From positions 1-8,525 of the forward strand of contig PCSQ01000027.1 in assembly GCA_002772455.1 (NCBI GenBank): a DNA stretch of 8,525 bases, given 5' to 3'. A program made the translations under genes and the position numbers. Positions within the stretch are counted from its first letter, which is position 1. Every line of letters begins with the position of its first letter. Below are positions 7,392 to 8,525 of this stretch, one piece after another. The stretch comes from Candidatus Beckwithbacteria bacterium CG23_combo_of_CG06-09_8_20_14_all_47_9. GTDB lineage: Bacteria; Patescibacteriota; Microgenomatia; UBA1400; CG1-02-47-37. The notes under the pieces were generated by a model that saw only the letters and a list, made by a program, of their open reading frames with translations, was not told where the DNA came from and made no database searches.

Positions 7392-7960
7392 CACTGAAAT
7401 AGTCTGGCCCGGCCCAAACGGTAATTTAATTTTTTTGCCCGGCGGTGACCGATCGGTTCTGCCGGTACGCCGGCCACAATGGTTGAATCCGGCACGTCTT
7501 TAGTTACCACCGCTCCGGCCGCCACGACCGCTCCCCGGCCGATTCTGACTCCGGGCAAAATTATCGCCCGCGGGCCGATGAACACATAATCCTCAATTAT
7601 CACCGGCGCGGTGACCGGGTCAAAATTTTCGGAATGAATATCATGCTCGCCGTTAAAAATCATCACCTCGCTGGCAATATCGACATGGTCACCAATGGTT
7701 AATTTGTCCCGGCCGTCTAAAGTAGCGTGGTCGCCGACGATCGTCCCTTGACCAATCACCACGTTTTTCGGCTGGTAAAACCGGGCGCCGATATGAATCG
7801 TTGACTTGTGCCCTAATTTAATTCCGTTTAACTTAAATAAAATTTGTCGAAAAACGTGCGACGGCGCATAGCCTAAAACCCATAAACAGGCAATTTGGAA
7901 ATCCAACCAGTAGTTATAAAAGCGGTTAAGAATTTTTTTGGCAAATTCAATTGGGCTCAT
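7391..7960 (-). CDS. Left-handed beta-helix O-acetyltransferase (WcaF/maltose acetyltransferase-like)
   Basis: From the ATG at 7960 the protein has 189 residues. An in-frame TTG at 7987 would add nine residues, but TTG is a weak start with no Shine-Dalgarno sequence. The ATG has GAGG only two bases upstream, so the choice is moderate. An amphipathic N-terminal segment (about 10-43, rich in Phe, Tyr, Trp and Leu) probably rests on the membrane. Hexapeptide repeats run from about residue 47 to 168, for example [24 protein letters not shown], and a final long run ending [19 protein letters not shown] contains the likely catalytic His (H106). [11 protein letters not shown] follows the helix and caps it. 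Enzymes of this type are trimers that move acetyl from acetyl-CoA to a sugar hydroxyl, here presumably on a lipid-linked glycan. The TGA overlaps the next gene's start. The acyl group and target sugar are inferred. Confidence 0.9.
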   Translation of the reverse strand: MSPIEFAKKILNRFYNYWLDFQIACLWVLGYAPSHVFRQILFKLNGIKLGHKSTIHIGARFYQPKNVVIGQGTIVGDHATLDGRDKLTIGDHVDIASEVMIFNGEHDIHSENFDPVTAPVIIEDYVFIGPRAIILPGVRIGRGAVVAAGAVVTKDVPDSTIVAGVPAEPIGHRRAKKLNYRLGRARLFQ

Positions 7961-8004
7961 CACCTCTATTTTACCAGCTTTTAGCAAAGATGGTTAATCT
8001 TTAC
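7961..8004. other. Short intergenic gap, the only one in the window
   Basis: This lies between the TAG of the first GT4 gene and the preferred ATG of the acetyltransferase; with the TTG start it shrinks to 17 bases. It contains a GAGG at 7963-7966 on the minus strand, close to the ATG. I see no terminator hairpin and no convincing promoter, so transcription probably runs through. Confidence 0.5.
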
Positions 8005-8525
8005 CTAATGAGTGCGGCCGTATCGCTCAAATATAGATTTTAAAATAATTTTGGCTGTTTTTTCCCAGGTAAACTGGGCAACCTGCTGGCGGGCGGAAAC
8101 GACTAAGCTTTGTTTTTGCGCTGAAGTTAAATTCAATAGCTTGTTCAGCCCGACACGGATGGCGGCAGAATCAAACGGCGGCTCAATGTAGAGGCCGGCA
8201 TCGCCAACGATTTCGGTTAAAGACGAGTTGCGGCTGACTAAAACCGGCACCCCCAGGCTCATTGCCTGGACCACGGGAATCCCAAAGCCTTCGTATAAAC
8301 TGGGCAAAACCAAACCCTGACTGCCTTTTATTAGGCCAGCTAGCCGATCTTGAGGCACATAACCCAAATATTTAACCTGCGGCGCTGACTTAATTTTATA
8401 CTTCCAACCCAATTTCCCGGCAATAACCAGCCTGCAGGGTCCGTCCTTGCAGGCCTCTATCAGCGCCTCGATATTTTTCCGCGGCTGGAGAGTGCCGATG
8501 TACAAAAGATACTTACCGGAAACCG
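8005..8525 (-). CDS. GT4-family glycosyltransferase, C-terminal part (5' end beyond window)
   Basis: The reading frame is open through the right edge of the window, so 173 residues of the donor-binding half are visible and the true start is missing. An internal TTG at 8505 should not be taken as the start, because the codons before it read VSGKYL and continue the family pattern. YIGTLQPRKNIEALIEA is the phosphate-binding turn of GT-B enzymes, followed by LVIAGKLGW, VKYLGYVP and LVLPSLYEGFGIPVVQAM. In that last motif the first Glu of EX7E is present (codon 8290-8292), but the second is Gln (CAG, 8266-8268). SSLTEIVGDAGLYIEP is the usual continuation. The enzyme should be cytosolic and add a sugar from an NDP-sugar to a lipid-linked acceptor; the Gln may alter activity or donor choice. 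It ends with TAG, ahead of the acetyltransferase gene. Confidence 0.9.
   Translation of the reverse strand, partial: VSGKYLLYIGTLQPRKNIEALIEACKDGPCRLVIAGKLGWKYKIKSAPQVKYLGYVPQDRLAGLIKGSQGLVLPSLYEGFGIPVVQAMSLGVPVLVSRNSSLTEIVGDAGLYIEPPFDSAAIRVGLNKLLNLTSAQKQSLVVSARQQVAQFTWEKTAKIILKSIFERYGRTH

Noticed and set aside
7394..7394. GTG at 7394 as the start of the second GT2 gene
   Set aside because: It is possible, but the adjacent ATG at 7391 gives the same N-terminus as the paralogue and shares one base with the upstream stop; the GTG adds only one residue.

Overview
The window is one unbroken run of nine protein-coding genes, all on the minus strand. Most overlap their neighbour by 1 to 35 bases. 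In transcription order (right to left) they are: GT4 glycosyltransferase (5' end off the window), left-handed beta-helix O-acetyltransferase, GT2 glycosyltransferase, multi-spanning Wzy_C-type polymerase/ligase, GT39/ArnT-like membrane glycosyltransferase, GT4, GT2, GT4, and GT4 (3' end off the window). No RNA gene, CRISPR array, mobile element, convincing promoter or terminator was seen. The only real intergenic space is 17 to 44 bases, depending on the acetyltransferase start.

Together the genes look like the middle of a surface-polysaccharide or glycoconjugate locus. Cytoplasmic GT4 and GT2 enzymes would add sugars one at a time to a lipid-linked precursor, and the acetyltransferase would decorate a sugar. 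The Wzy_C-type protein would polymerise the glycan or transfer it outside the membrane. The GT39 protein would add a sugar from a polyprenyl-phosphate donor on the outer face. The window contains no initiating phosphoglycosyltransferase, flippase or ABC exporter, no chain-length regulator and no nucleotide-sugar synthesis gene. Those must lie outside it or elsewhere in the genome. Sugar identities cannot be read from the sequence.

The organism is probably a member of the Patescibacteria/Candidate Phyla Radiation, perhaps Microgenomates-like. The hints are extreme gene packing with start/stop overlaps, general lack of Shine-Dalgarno sequences, moderate GC, and protein sequences resembling glycan loci I recall from that group. 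This is recognition, not a database result. TGA is used as a stop at two genes, which argues for the standard bacterial code and against the UGA-glycine code of Gracilibacteria/Absconditabacteria.

Points worth a second look: Asp in place of the usual His in the Wzy_C signature; Glu-to-Gln in the EX7E motif of the first GT4; a GC-rich nested palindrome encoding a Pro/Gly/Ser linker in the external loop of the Wzy_C protein; a markedly AT-rich GT2 gene; and two GT2 paralogues with near-identical motif spacing. I do not see a wholly new kind of system here.
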